Origin: Chloroflexi bacterium GWB2_49_20
GTDB taxonomy: Bacteria > Chloroflexota > Anaerolineae > Anaerolineales > Villigracilaceae
Reading direction: 5' to 3'
NCBI GenBank assembly: GCA_001796335.1
Contig: MGMF01000002.1
Coordinates: forward strand, 1-64,000
Length of the DNA stretch: 64,000 nucleotides
The notes below the pieces were generated by a model. It did not search any database and was not told where the DNA came from. It saw nothing but the letters and a program-made list of their open reading frames with translations. A program made the translations under genes and the position numbers. Below are positions 7,320-17,360 of this stretch, one piece after another (positions within the stretch are counted from its first letter, which is position 1; each line of letters opens with the position of its first letter).

Positions 7320-10283
7320 TCACCAGATATCAATAAATTTAATACTGATGATTTCATGAGGTTTGGCAAGAAAGGAGAAAATTCCGGTCTTGTCAGGCTT
7401 TAAATTTGAAAGGGTTTCTTCTGCAAGGTTAACCAGATAGGCAGACTTATAATTTTTCCAAAGTTTGAGGTTTACTGTGATCGCTTCTCCAGTCAGGTTG
7501 TAGCCCCGAACCAGCCAACCTTTTTGATCCTGGGTTTTCTTGACGGAACTGATCACAAAAGTACCGGGTTCTATGGATACAAAATAACCTGTAGCTGATA
7601 AATGGCCTTCGTGTATGGTTGATTCAACCACTCGCATTGGTGTATTGAAGTTATATGCTAACTGGAAAGGATTATTCCGTTCTTGGTTAGAATACCAGGA
7701 GCCAGGATGAGGGATGATGCTGTAATCGAATTCCCATTTCCCTTGCATTTGGGCACCAGGAGTGGGGAGGAAAGGCCCTGCATGGCCTTTGCGATTTGCA
7801 AAATCATCACGCGAAAGCCAACCCACACAGCGCAGAAGCGTTAGGGAAATTTCTGTTCCATTTCCGGTTCGAATTACTTCCACTTCCGGTAAGCCTCGGT
7901 TGGCGATCATTAACCCATCCTGACCGTTGGAGATATCTGTAAAGGCGCGCTGAGGTACCTCCGGACGGGGATCCTCAATCCAATCAGAACCAAACTCAGG
8001 CACTCCGATTGACCGGCGGATAACTTCGAAATGCCCATCATGGTCAGTTATGATCTGGTTGCCTGAGTTTTGAGAGTTATCATGAAAAGGGAAATGCACC
8101 CGCAGGCGATGATCATTGTTATTGTTATCAATCCAAGTGTGAATGTCAACACGGGGAATGCCGGGAGACAACCTTGCCATGGTCCTTATAACAATTGGGT
8201 ATTTTCGTCTGGCGCGCGATTTTCTATCCGATTCCAACTCGACAGGTGCCAGGATTTCCAATTGCGCTTCCAGGATTTGCTGTACATTATCACGCCTTAC
8301 GTTCTTTTTCTTTAATCTTGCTTCAATAAGAGTGTCATTTGCTGGAGGACAGTAATTATATTCATCACCTGCATCTCCTCCGTCGACAAATCGATTCAAG
8401 TTATGAAACATATTCCCGCTTTTCTTGTCTTCCAACGTTAAAGAACCAGATTTTTCAAAGGTCAGGATGAAAAACTCATTTTCAATTTTATAAGGAGGTT
8501 TGTCCTTTTCCTTCAATAAAAAGGCGAGCAAATTTTGCCCAATTATCGTTTGGGAAATTCGTAGGAGAGCTGGAGTGAGCGCTTTAAAAAGGGGATTGAT
8601 TTTTGTGGAAGCGACTGGTTTGTTTGGTTTGTGGCATACCTTAATGGTCTTCCATCCCAAGGCTGGTACATCCTGAATAATAAATGTAACACGGATGGTA
8701 TTGAGATTTCGAGCGCGTATGTGAAAATTCATGACCGTCGGATCAAGTAAATAATCTTTAATCATTTCAGAGCTTTGTTGCCAGGCATCCGGGTTGGGAG
8801 ATACACCCTGAGCCAATACCGCCTCAACCAGGATCGTTTCAGCTTGACGTTCAATTTTTATAGTCTGAATGGATAGGTCTGCAACTCTACCATCATGGAG
8901 ATTACCGATGATGCTTGTCAATCCTTCTCTATCTAAAACAACATTGATCAATTCATTGGAACCAGAACCAAGGTGTTGAAAGGGAATGGAATTACCGATC
9001 TCATCAACCAAATCAAAAGCGGATATTCCTGATGGAGCAGTTATTTCACAATTTATAAGATCAGTGCGGTTATTCAAACCCGGATTAAAAACAATCAGGG
9101 TGGCAAAAGCATTCCCGGATCCAGTTGCTTTCGTATTAATGCAATCCACCAAATGACTGAGACTTTGACGGGTGATCTCTTCTCCGATTTGATCCACCTG
9201 GTCGAAACGAGATCGCATTTCATCGTGAACCTGGTCTATGGAACAACCACAAATGGAATCGTGAGGGTGATTTTCCATTAACAGGCGCCAGGCATGCAAC
9301 AAGATAAGATCGGGTTGGTGGATCAACTTGTCTGAATTTGGGGATGAGACAAGTTGAGCAAAAGTACTAAAAGGTTCAGCCCATTTTTCCAGTAATGTCT
9401 CGCAAGAATGGTTTCGTTGTTTTATCCACATGCGCGTAGACAACACTCCAGGCAATAAGTGGTGCCTTTTTGGAGAACGCAGCTCTCCTGAAACAGTCGG
9501 GATCTGGGTGTGTGAAATGGAAGCTTGCACAGCAGATATATATTGCTGCAAGGTTGATTGGATCAGTTCATCTCCCCCAAGGTACCCTTTTGCTGCCGCA
9601 ATGGCCTGGGAGGTTTCCGGGGGTGGTTGCATATGGTCGGTGCCTTGCATCAACAAAAGATGAGGGGAGTTTGAATATGGTTTGAGAGAATCGCGTAAAC
9701 GACAAACTTCAACCGGGAAACGGGACGGGTCAGATGTAGGCAACCCGGCAGCGTTGTCATAACCATCCCGCAGGTAGGAAACAAAAACCTTGGAGCCGTC
9801 TGGAGACTGCCACCAGAGCTCACAGGGTTCGCTGGATAGCCCACGTCGAAAGACCGCAGAATGAATGCCAAATCCATTCAAGATCTGGGGCATCTGACCG
9901 ATGTGACCAAACGGGTCAGGGATATAGCCAATCTCCATTTTGGGACCGAACCTTCGGCAAGTTTGGTCACCCTGCAGCAAATTGCGAATAGTAGCTTCAG
10001 GACTGACCAGGAATTCGTCTGGAAGAATATACCAGGGACCAATGATCAAGCGGCCTGAGCGGATATATTTTTCTAATTTTTTATTCATTTCCGGACGCAT
10101 AACCAGGTAATCATCCAATACAATGGTCTGTCCATCCAACATGAAATGCTTATAATGGCTGTCATGATCAAGAATATCCAGCAGACCATCCACGAGAATT
10201 ACCAATTTCAGGCGAAATTGCTGGAAGGTTTGATACCATTCGCGATCCCAGTGGGTGTGGGAGACAAGGTGCAATGTGTTCAT
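7320..10283 (-). CDS. GH38 family alpha-mannosidase
   Basis: At 987 residues this is a full-length glycoside hydrolase family 38 enzyme, which cleaves alpha-mannosides. The N-terminal SHTHWDREW (His9, His11, Asp13) and the nucleophile motif IPDPFGHIGQ (Asp123) form the zinc and catalytic site. HDSICGCSIDQVH near residue 345 supplies further zinc-site residues. The rest is the beta-rich C-terminal region of the family. No signal peptide is seen, so it probably acts in the cytoplasm on imported or recycled glycans. A clear AAGGAG lies 6 bases before the ATG. It is the last gene of a four-gene minus-strand operon with a hydrolase, a flippase-like fusion and a beta-glycosidase. Confidence 0.93.
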   Translation of the reverse strand: MNTLHLVSHTHWDREWYQTFQQFRLKLVILVDGLLDILDHDSHYKHFMLDGQTIVLDDYLVMRPEMNKKLEKYIRSGRLIIGPWYILPDEFLVSPEATIRNLLQGDQTCRRFGPKMEIGYIPDPFGHIGQMPQILNGFGIHSAVFRRGLSSEPCELWWQSPDGSKVFVSYLRDGYDNAAGLPTSDPSRFPVEVCRLRDSLKPYSNSPHLLLMQGTDHMQPPPETSQAIAAAKGYLGGDELIQSTLQQYISAVQASISHTQIPTVSGELRSPKRHHLLPGVLSTRMWIKQRNHSCETLLEKWAEPFSTFAQLVSSPNSDKLIHQPDLILLHAWRLLMENHPHDSICGCSIDQVHDEMRSRFDQVDQIGEEITRQSLSHLVDCINTKATGSGNAFATLIVFNPGLNNRTDLINCEITAPSGISAFDLVDEIGNSIPFQHLGSGSNELINVVLDREGLTSIIGNLHDGRVADLSIQTIKIERQAETILVEAVLAQGVSPNPDAWQQSSEMIKDYLLDPTVMNFHIRARNLNTIRVTFIIQDVPALGWKTIKVCHKPNKPVASTKINPLFKALTPALLRISQTIIGQNLLAFLLKEKDKPPYKIENEFFILTFEKSGSLTLEDKKSGNMFHNLNRFVDGGDAGDEYNYCPPANDTLIEARLKKKNVRRDNVQQILEAQLEILAPVELESDRKSRARRKYPIVIRTMARLSPGIPRVDIHTWIDNNNNDHRLRVHFPFHDNSQNSGNQIITDHDGHFEVIRRSIGVPEFGSDWIEDPRPEVPQRAFTDISNGQDGLMIANRGLPEVEVIRTGNGTEISLTLLRCVGWLSRDDFANRKGHAGPFLPTPGAQMQGKWEFDYSIIPHPGSWYSNQERNNPFQLAYNFNTPMRVVESTIHEGHLSATGYFVSIEPGTFVISSVKKTQDQKGWLVRGYNLTGEAITVNLKLWKNYKSAYLVNLAEETLSNLKPDKTGIFSFLAKPHEIISIKFIDIW

Positions 10284-10310
10284 TCAATCTCCTTGAATAA
10301 AGGCAGATTA

Positions 10311-11180
10311 TTATTTTGGCGGGGAAAGTAGATCTGCTAGTATTTCTTCCCAGTATTTGAATAATAATAAGTGGGCTTCTCCTGGGATGAGCCTGGCTGA
10401 GCTGGTGGATATTTTCTTTGAAAGATAACTTGCCATGGAAACAGGTGCTTGATTATCAGCCAATCCATGCCAGATTTTTACTGGGACTCTTATTTCCTCC
10501 AATGAAAATCCCCAGGGACGAGTCAGAAGGCGCGTATCCCAGGCGAAACCACGCAGACCCGGCCTGAAAGCTTCCACTTCACTATGGAAACAATTATTTC
10601 GGATTTCGGGCTTGTTCATCAGGAGTGAATCCGCCTGTGGACGGTTTTTGGCCTGTTGGTCCATATCCTTCCAGGGGTCACGGCTGCGCTTGTGGAATAA
10701 ACTATAAATAAGAATCTCCCAGATTGGCCAGGGAAAGTAACGCCCGAATTTAAAACCAAACCGGTTGATAGCCGATATTTCTGAAGATGGATCGATCGCT
10801 TCCACCGGTCCTGTACTGCTGATCGTAACCGTACTGAAAACCCTGTTTGGCAAGGCATGGGCACAAGCAAGCACATACGGGCCGCCCCCAGAATGACCGG
10901 CTATTGCAAATGTGTCCAATCCGAGAGAATCGGCCAATTGAAATATGTCTTTTGGCCAATCTGTGATTTTCCGGTCAGGTTGAAATGTGGATGAACCATA
11001 ACCTGGCCGGTCAACGGTTATCAAGCGTACACCGAATTTAGAGGTTATCTGGGTGGGGGGATGGAAAAACCGGGATCCGGGTGTGCCGTGAAAGAAAAAT
11101 ACAGGTTTCCCGGTCAGATCGCCGTACTGGGCGTAGGCAAGCTGGCGGCCATCTATGAGGTTCATCTGATTTATTTCCAT
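10311..11180 (-). CDS. Alpha/beta hydrolase
   Basis: This 289-residue alpha/beta-hydrolase-fold protein has an oxyanion segment FFHGTPGSR, the nucleophile elbow AGHSGGG (Ser97), an acid candidate in GLADNQAP and the catalytic His in GEAHLLLF near the C-terminus. Substrate cannot be told from sequence; related proteins are annotated as proline iminopeptidase-like or general esterases. It starts 8 bases after the flippase fusion gene ends and is followed after 27 bases by the GH38 gene, so it is translated within the glycan operon. A deacylating role on glycoconjugates is possible but unproven. Confidence 0.85.
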   Translation of the reverse strand: MEINQMNLIDGRQLAYAQYGDLTGKPVFFFHGTPGSRFFHPPTQITSKFGVRLITVDRPGYGSSTFQPDRKITDWPKDIFQLADSLGLDTFAIAGHSGGGPYVLACAHALPNRVFSTVTISSTGPVEAIDPSSEISAINRFGFKFGRYFPWPIWEILIYSLFHKRSRDPWKDMDQQAKNRPQADSLLMNKPEIRNNCFHSEVEAFRPGLRGFAWDTRLLTRPWGFSLEEIRVPVKIWHGLADNQAPVSMASYLSKKISTSSARLIPGEAHLLLFKYWEEILADLLSPPK

Positions 11181-11188
11181 GCCTCAAC

Positions 11189-13732
11189 CTAAAGCTTTAC
11201 CTTCTCTATGGTTAATTGGCGAGCTTCCTCAAGTGCGTTGTCTCTAATGGATATAGGAAAACGATTGTTTATAGGGGAAAGGCGTGCGCCAAGGGCAGTT
11301 GGTTGATAGAAACCCCAATTTGTGATCCAGCGAACGCCACCCGTTAAATCGACCGATTGGCGTAATTCTGCAAGCGTGCCTGTATCCCAACCTCCAAATA
11401 AACCATAGAAGAACATATAAAGGGGGAAGCTGGGTAATATTCCAATCAGGAAAATAAGGACGCTGGTTATTTGATCCCCTTTCCATATATAACTAGTTAC
11501 CCAGCTAAGAATGCCAAAGTGAACCAAGCCAGTCAATATAGGAGCACCCAGTGATTGCCAGAAATAAAAGCGTTGGGGATAACAGAACTTGTTATTTACA
11601 AAGTAAGCAGTAATCCCTTTGGCCAGCAACCCAATAAAGTAAGCAATGATCAATGCAGTCACCTGGAAGCGTCTGAGCAAAATCCAGGCGAAGATCACCC
11701 GGATCACTTGTTCAGCAAATACCAGGATGGATTTCAGGTAAGGTTTATTTGATCCCAACTGGACATTATCCCCCACCCATGAAGGAAATTGGATGGCTCC
11801 CCAGATGATCAAAGGGATCACATACACGGCTGCGCGTTGAAACTCAACTCCTGAGGCGCCAATAATAAAGCGCGGGGCAACTGCCAGCAGGACGGCGCCT
11901 AAAAATGCACTTACCAGACCATTGTATTTATAAGCCATGACTGAATAATATTGGCTTAAAATTCTTTTTCCATTGGAGATTGCCTCAGATATGGCAGGCA
12001 TGACGCCATCATTAAGGGTTTGGGTTACATTGAATGCAAAGATAAAGTTTTGCGCCAGAACCCAGTTCCCCCAGATTTCTGCATAGTTGATCAGGCGAGC
12101 TTGGGTGATCCAGATTTCAGCAGCCTGACCCGCTGACCAGGCGGCTGATCCGAGCATCTCAAAAACACCGAACTTGAAGCTGTTCTTTACGATTTCCCAG
12201 TCAAAATGCGCCAGGAAGAGAATACGGGCATTGTATCCAGCCCTTTTGTATAGCCAGAAACCGACCAGGAAGGTCATTAATTCGGCTGCATAAGCGGCAA
12301 TGCCCAACCCCAACAATCCGCCCATTGACCCACCAAAAATCGGATGAGCCTTCCCCCAGGCAAACATAATGGTAACAAATATGGGCTGGACCAGCATGGG
12401 AAGGATGACATTCAAACTAATATCCAGAAAACGGCTGTAATCCAATCTCTGGAAACCAGTCAGCGCATGGCGCATGACCTGATAAAACCCCGGGAGCTGA
12501 ATAATTGAGTGTATGACTACACTCCAAATATATATGGCGTAAACCGAGCGCGGACCAAGGGTGGTAGCCAGACTGATGACAATGGCTACCTGAATGGCTC
12601 CTGAAAGCGCCTGCCACCAGATGAATAGCTGCCCGTACTGAATCCCTTTTTTGGGATCATGCACGCGGTATTCTGACAGGTATTTAATAAAAGCTACACT
12701 TGTTCCCATGTCGAAAAAATACCAGGTAAGGTTAAAAAATTGGGTTACCCTGCCCCATATTCCAAGAGCCTGTGCTGATGGGAGAATGTAAGTCGGGAGG
12801 ATCAGATTTTGATAGATGATCAGTGGAATGAATAATATCAATCCAATGCTGAGCGCGACCAGGAAACCTCCCAGAGGGCGATGGAATCCGACATTCTCCC
12901 AATTGGATTTTTCCACTTTGTTTTCGAAAAGAAACCGGTCGGAAACGATTCGATCCAATTCTTCCGGATGCTTCAGACTGAACCGGCGGACGAAGAAAAA
13001 AATCACAAAAGTCGATACAATCAGGGCGAACATGATTCCCAAGAGAGCGATCTTGTCGCTGGTATGTGGTACGGGAGAACCGGGGTAATCCGCAAAGGAG
13101 AGAGGTGCTTGACCATGTGCACGAATTCCAAGATAATAGATCAGGTAATTGTAGTAAGCCCAATCCTGGAATTGCGGATTATCCTCTGAATTTAGAAAGG
13201 CATTGAATATAAATGCTTTTCCGTTGTTTGCAGACCATAATAGCCACTCACCACTTTCGTAGGTGGAAACGAGTGGCCCTACAGATGAAATGGGGGTTGT
13301 GATTTGAAGGCGGGCGCGTATCTGGGGAGAACCATTCCAGATAATATCCGTTTCAATTGGATCATTTACTTTTTCCAGACTTACTAGGCTGACTGGATCA
13401 TCCTTCAAGGTTATGGTGAGCGGAATCCCAAGGAGCGTTTCCAGGTCTTGCTGGGTAATATTTGCGCTCATGATAAGGACAAGACCGGTTCCCGATTTCA
13501 GGATGGATGCCAGGATTTCAGGAGCGGGGATGACTCCATTCAGAAATAAAATGTCCGCCTGGCTGGGATCATCCACAAATGTAAAAACATCTGCGCCACT
13601 CAAAGTGAGAGCGGGTTTAACAAGGTCTGTGTCACCGGCATAATAAACGCGAATTGGATCTGATGCTTTTACCGGGGAAGCAATTCCAAACACCAACGCA
13701 AATAATAAAAAGAAAAGTGTCAGGCGTTTCAT
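11189..13732 (-). CDS. Secreted-domain/flippase-like fusion membrane protein
   Basis: The 847-residue protein has three parts. Residues 1-24 are a clear signal peptide. Residues about 25-215 are an extracytoplasmic domain opening with IRVYYAGDTDLVKPALTLSGADVF and resembling a glutamine-amidotransferase-like or ThuA-like fold by eye. A transmembrane helix at about 227-250 follows. From about residue 290 to 790 there are 12-14 hydrophobic helices with the look of the MATE/MVF polysaccharide flippase superfamily. Such flippases move lipid-linked sugars across the membrane. The fusion to a secreted domain is unusual to me. It lies between a GH1 gene (23 bases upstream) and a hydrolase (8 bases downstream), suggesting a glycan export role. 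Confidence 0.65.
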   Translation of the reverse strand: MKRLTLFFLLFALVFGIASPVKASDPIRVYYAGDTDLVKPALTLSGADVFTFVDDPSQADILFLNGVIPAPEILASILKSGTGLVLIMSANITQQDLETLLGIPLTITLKDDPVSLVSLEKVNDPIETDIIWNGSPQIRARLQITTPISSVGPLVSTYESGEWLLWSANNGKAFIFNAFLNSEDNPQFQDWAYYNYLIYYLGIRAHGQAPLSFADYPGSPVPHTSDKIALLGIMFALIVSTFVIFFFVRRFSLKHPEELDRIVSDRFLFENKVEKSNWENVGFHRPLGGFLVALSIGLILFIPLIIYQNLILPTYILPSAQALGIWGRVTQFFNLTWYFFDMGTSVAFIKYLSEYRVHDPKKGIQYGQLFIWWQALSGAIQVAIVISLATTLGPRSVYAIYIWSVVIHSIIQLPGFYQVMRHALTGFQRLDYSRFLDISLNVILPMLVQPIFVTIMFAWGKAHPIFGGSMGGLLGLGIAAYAAELMTFLVGFWLYKRAGYNARILFLAHFDWEIVKNSFKFGVFEMLGSAAWSAGQAAEIWITQARLINYAEIWGNWVLAQNFIFAFNVTQTLNDGVMPAISEAISNGKRILSQYYSVMAYKYNGLVSAFLGAVLLAVAPRFIIGASGVEFQRAAVYVIPLIIWGAIQFPSWVGDNVQLGSNKPYLKSILVFAEQVIRVIFAWILLRRFQVTALIIAYFIGLLAKGITAYFVNNKFCYPQRFYFWQSLGAPILTGLVHFGILSWVTSYIWKGDQITSVLIFLIGILPSFPLYMFFYGLFGGWDTGTLAELRQSVDLTGGVRWITNWGFYQPTALGARLSPINNRFPISIRDNALEEARQLTIEKVKL

Positions 13733-13755
13733 GGCAGCATCCTTTACTATAAAAT

Positions 13756-15126
13756 TCAGGCTTTAAAACCGTTATTGCGAATTACATCTGCAAACCAATG
13801 ACCGCTATCTTTTATTGTTCGTTTTTGCGTTTTGAAATCCACATAAACGATGCCAAACCGCTGACCATAACCAAGCGCCCATTCAAAATTGTCCAAAAAA
13901 GACCAGACAAAATAACCCATTACCGGGACACCCAACTGAATTGCTTTGTGAACCTGGAGAATATGATTTTCGAGATAGCGAATTCGGCGTTCATCCCGCA
14001 CCCTGCCATCAAAATCTACCCCATCTGGAACAGGGATCCCATTTTCAGTAACCATTATTTCGGGCATCTTTTGCTGTGGGTTGGATGGAGGACCATATTT
14101 TCCCCAGATGTGCAGCAAAAGCTCAGATAATCCATCGGGATATATTTCCCACATTCCCGAATATTCATTTCCTTCCGGGTGTATTTGAGATGCTGAAAAA
14201 ACGGGGAATTTTGGATCATGGCGAATGACTGTGCGCGTATAGTAATTTACACCCAGGAAATCAAGCACATTGATCAATTTTAGATCCCCCGGTTTTATGA
14301 CCGAACCGACCAAGGCACTCAATAATTTTAATTCCTGGACAGGTGAAGTACCCAGCAGGAGAGGATCCAGGAAGGCGCGATTCTGGATTATGTCGAATCG
14401 TTCGGCTGCAGCAATATCTTTCTTGAAAGATGAGGCAGGATGGACGGGACTGAGGTTTAGGACAATGCCAACTTTTAAAGGCTGCCGGGAGGCAGCCCGG
14501 ATGGCCTGGGTTGCCAATCCATGCGAGAGCAATAAGTGGTGGACAGCTTTTAATGCTGAGATTGGTTCTTTGATCCCTGGCGCATGTTCGCCAATAAAGT
14601 AACCTGCACCGGCTGTAACAAATGGTTCGTTATGAGTAATCCAGTTCTTAACTCGATCGCTGAATTTATCTGACATGAAACCGGCATAATCTGCAAAGTA
14701 ACTGGTTGTTTCTCGGACAGACCAGCCACCTTTATCTTGCAGCCACTGAGGCAGATCCCAGTGATATAGGCATAAATAAGGTTCTACTTGATTTCTTAAT
14801 AGCTCATCAATCATGCGATCATAAAAAGCAACGCCTTTGGGATTTATCTGGCCGGTTTCATCTGGAAAAATGCGCGGCCAGGAAGTTGAAAACCTATATG
14901 TTTTTAAGCCCAGTTCTGACATCAAATGGATGTCATCTTTAAAACGGTGATAATGATCGATGGATACATCGCCATTCTCGTTGTTGGCTATTTTCCCGAT
15001 GGTGTGAGAGAAAGTATCCCAAATGGATAAGCCTTTGCCATCTTCATTCCATGCACCTTCGATTTGGTAGGATGAAGCTGCTGTCCCCCAGATAAAATCT
15101 TTAGGAAAAGAAATATCTTTCTTCAT
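13756..15126 (-). CDS. GH1 family beta-glucosidase/beta-glycosidase
   Basis: This glycoside hydrolase family 1 enzyme removes terminal beta-linked sugars. It has the N-terminal signature FIWGTAASSYQIEGAW, the acid/base Glu167 in WITHNEP and the nucleophile Glu361 in IMVTENG; the C-terminal WSFLDNFEWALGYGQRFG is typical. The start at 15126 (MKKDISFPKDF) is supported by AAGGAG 5 bases upstream; an ATG 13 codons earlier adds a basic stretch not found in the family. At 456 residues it is normal size and cytoplasmic. It is the promoter-proximal gene of the four-gene glycan operon. Confidence 0.95.
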   Translation of the reverse strand: MKKDISFPKDFIWGTAASSYQIEGAWNEDGKGLSIWDTFSHTIGKIANNENGDVSIDHYHRFKDDIHLMSELGLKTYRFSTSWPRIFPDETGQINPKGVAFYDRMIDELLRNQVEPYLCLYHWDLPQWLQDKGGWSVRETTSYFADYAGFMSDKFSDRVKNWITHNEPFVTAGAGYFIGEHAPGIKEPISALKAVHHLLLSHGLATQAIRAASRQPLKVGIVLNLSPVHPASSFKKDIAAAERFDIIQNRAFLDPLLLGTSPVQELKLLSALVGSVIKPGDLKLINVLDFLGVNYYTRTVIRHDPKFPVFSASQIHPEGNEYSGMWEIYPDGLSELLLHIWGKYGPPSNPQQKMPEIMVTENGIPVPDGVDFDGRVRDERRIRYLENHILQVHKAIQLGVPVMGYFVWSFLDNFEWALGYGQRFGIVYVDFKTQKRTIKDSGHWFADVIRNNGFKA

Positions 15127-15211
15127 GGAGCTCCTTCTTGAGCGGGAGTGATTTCTGATTATCAAGCATACAGGAATTTTCCAGCGGACGCAAGTAAAAT
15201 AAGACTTCGGT

Positions 15212-15217
15212 TATAAT
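15212..15217 (+). promoter_or_regulatory. Perfect -10 box for ruvB, possible leaderless start
   Basis: TATAAT at 15212-15217 lies only 7 bases before the ruvB ATG at 15225. No Shine-Dalgarno sequence precedes that ATG, so transcription would start at or beside the first codon. No good -35 hexamer is visible at 16-18 bases upstream. Confidence 0.4.
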
Positions 15218-15224
15218 CGAACAT

Positions 15225-16250
15225 ATGAACGACATTAACAAACGCTCCGTTGATCCTGAACCCAAACCTGATGATCGCCAGGACAACACACTTCGCCCTC
15301 AGCGCCTGTTGGATTTGATCGGGCAAGAGAATGTGAAGGAAAACCTGTCCATCCTGATAACAGCGGCACGCCAAAGAACGGAATCCCTTGATCATGTCCT
15401 GTTTTATGGCCCCCCTGGTCTGGGCAAAACCACTTTGGCGCATGTCCTTGCCAATGAAATGGATGTAAACATCAAAGTAACCTCCGGTCCTGCAATTGAA
15501 CGCGCGGGGGATTTGGCCGCCATTTTAACCAATCTGCATGCAGGAGACATCCTTTTCATCGACGAGGTCCATCGTTTGGGAAAAGTTGTTGAGGAAGTGC
15601 TTTATCCTGCCATGGAAGATTTTGCACTGGATATTATCATCGGCAAAGGACCTTCGGCTCGTTCCATCAGACTAAAATTGCCGCACTTTACTGTGATAGG
15701 GGCAACTACGCGCATGGCATTAATTACGGCTCCTCTCAGGGCTCGTTTTGGGGCAGTGTATCGCCTGGAATATTACAATCCTGAAGCCATGCATTTAATT
15801 GTAAAGCGTGCCGCAGGCTTACTTGAAGTGGAAGCGCAAGACGAAGGAATTCATGAGATCGCTTTGCGGGCGCGCGGTACCCCGCGCGTAGCTTTGCGTC
15901 TATTGCGTCGAGTACGCGACTACGCCCAGGTGCGCGCAGATGGGGTCATAACTCGGAAAGTGGCAGGTGAAGCACTTAACCTGTTGGCGATTGATAACTT
16001 GGGTTTGGACGATGTCGATCGTCGCGTGTTGAAAACGATCATTGAAAAATATGATGGCGGGCCGGTGGGATTATCGACTATCGGCGCCTCAATCAGTGAA
16101 GAACCGGATACCATCATGGATGTAGTTGAACCATACCTGCTCCAAATGGGTTTTCTGGATCGAACACCTCAAGGACGCGTAGCCACTCGACAGGCTTATG
16201 AACATTTGGATATCCCCTATAACGATGGTGTACAACCGAGATTGATCTAA
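15225..16250 (+). CDS. ruvB: Holliday junction branch migration helicase RuvB
   Basis: RuvB is the hexameric AAA+ motor that drives Holliday junction branch migration with RuvA during recombinational repair. Visible features are Walker [10 protein letters not shown] (about 62-70), Walker [10 protein letters not shown], the sensor segment [10 protein letters not shown] and arginine-finger region APLRARFG. The winged-helix end ([18 protein letters not shown]...[10 protein letters not shown]) is complete. At 341 residues it is full length. ruvA and ruvC are not in the window. It is followed by queA, a pairing seen in many bacteria. Confidence 0.97.
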   Translation: MNDINKRSVDPEPKPDDRQDNTLRPQRLLDLIGQENVKENLSILITAARQRTESLDHVLFYGPPGLGKTTLAHVLANEMDVNIKVTSGPAIERAGDLAAILTNLHAGDILFIDEVHRLGKVVEEVLYPAMEDFALDIIIGKGPSARSIRLKLPHFTVIGATTRMALITAPLRARFGAVYRLEYYNPEAMHLIVKRAAGLLEVEAQDEGIHEIALRARGTPRVALRLLRRVRDYAQVRADGVITRKVAGEALNLLAIDNLGLDDVDRRVLKTIIEKYDGGPVGLSTIGASISEEPDTIMDVVEPYLLQMGFLDRTPQGRVATRQAYEHLDIPYNDGVQPRLI

Positions 16251-16331
16251 ATTTCTTGGATTGGATGGTTGAATCCACCATCTTGTAGATGGGATAAGAA
16301 AACTATTGTTGATATTGGTAGATTCGGCTTA

Positions 16332-17360
16332 ATGAAAACAATTGATTTTAACTACGACTTGCCTCAAAAGTTTATTGCCCAAACCCCGGTCGAGCCTCGT
16401 GATCACTCCAGGTTATTGGTTATAAATCGCTCAATTAATAAGATTTCTCATCAGGCTTTTTATAACCTTGATGAATTATTATCACCTGGAGATCTTCTGG
16501 TCTTGAACCAGACCCGCGTTATTCCGGCACGTATTTTTGCCAAAAAGAGTTCGGGTGGAAAAGCTGAACTATTGTTATTGCGCCGGGAAAGAGAGACTGT
16601 CTGGCAGGCATTGGTTGGTGGAAAAGGTTTGGACCTGGGGAAGATGTTACAAGTGGATGACGGACCAAAATGTGAGATCATCGAGGTTATGGATGGTTCA
16701 CGCCGGCTGATAAGATTTGAGAATCCCATTGAGCCGTTCTTCCCAAAAATTGGTCATATCCCTCTGCCTCCCTATATCCGCAAGACATTAAGGGATCCGG
16801 AACGATACCAGACGGTGTTTGCACAAGAACCTGGGTCAGCCGCTGCACCGACGGCCGGGTTACATTTTACGCAGGAATTATTCAATAAATTAATGGATCG
16901 GGATATCCAAATTACCGAGGTGACTTTGCATGTTGGACTGGATACCTTTGCCCCAGTGACCGAGGATGATCCGGCGGATCACCTTATCCATAAAGAATGG
17001 TGCGAGGTCTCCCAGGAGGCCTGCCAAAAAATAAATGCTGTCCGAAAAAATAGCGGCAGGATTATTGCAGTTGGGACAACATCCGTACGAACATTGGAAT
17101 CTGCTGCAGAAAACTCAAAGGTGACCGGTCGCAATTCGCCATTAACTCCTTACTCGGGAAACACCGGTTTATTTATTTTACCGGGTTATGAATTCAAATT
17201 GGTGGATGTCATGATCACCAATTTTCACCTGCCAAAATCCACTTTGATTATGCTGGTGAGTGCCTTTGCGGGAAAAGAAGCGATTTTCAACGCGTATGAG
17301 ATTGCTAAAAAAGAGAATTACAGGTTTTTTTCCTTTGGAGATGCAATGTTGATCCTATGA
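16332..17360 (+). CDS. queA: S-adenosylmethionine:tRNA ribosyltransferase-isomerase
   Basis: QueA transfers the ribosyl moiety of SAM to 7-aminomethyl-deazaguanine in tRNA, the step giving epoxyqueuosine. Family motifs are YDLPQKFIAQTPVEPRDHSRLLV at the start (shown split: YDLPQKFIA, then PRDHSRLL), VLNQTRVIPARI, GSAAAPTAGLHFT and the C-terminal NFHLPKSTLIMLVSAFAG. The start at 16332 is chosen because the protein then begins MKTIDFNYDLP as in homologues; an upstream in-frame ATG at 16269 adds 21 unrelated residues. It overlaps the next gene by 4 bases (ATGA), showing translational coupling. Confidence 0.95.
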   Translation: MKTIDFNYDLPQKFIAQTPVEPRDHSRLLVINRSINKISHQAFYNLDELLSPGDLLVLNQTRVIPARIFAKKSSGGKAELLLLRRERETVWQALVGGKGLDLGKMLQVDDGPKCEIIEVMDGSRRLIRFENPIEPFFPKIGHIPLPPYIRKTLRDPERYQTVFAQEPGSAAAPTAGLHFTQELFNKLMDRDIQITEVTLHVGLDTFAPVTEDDPADHLIHKEWCEVSQEACQKINAVRKNSGRIIAVGTTSVRTLESAAENSKVTGRNSPLTPYSGNTGLFILPGYEFKLVDVMITNFHLPKSTLIMLVSAFAGKEAIFNAYEIAKKENYRFFSFGDAMLIL

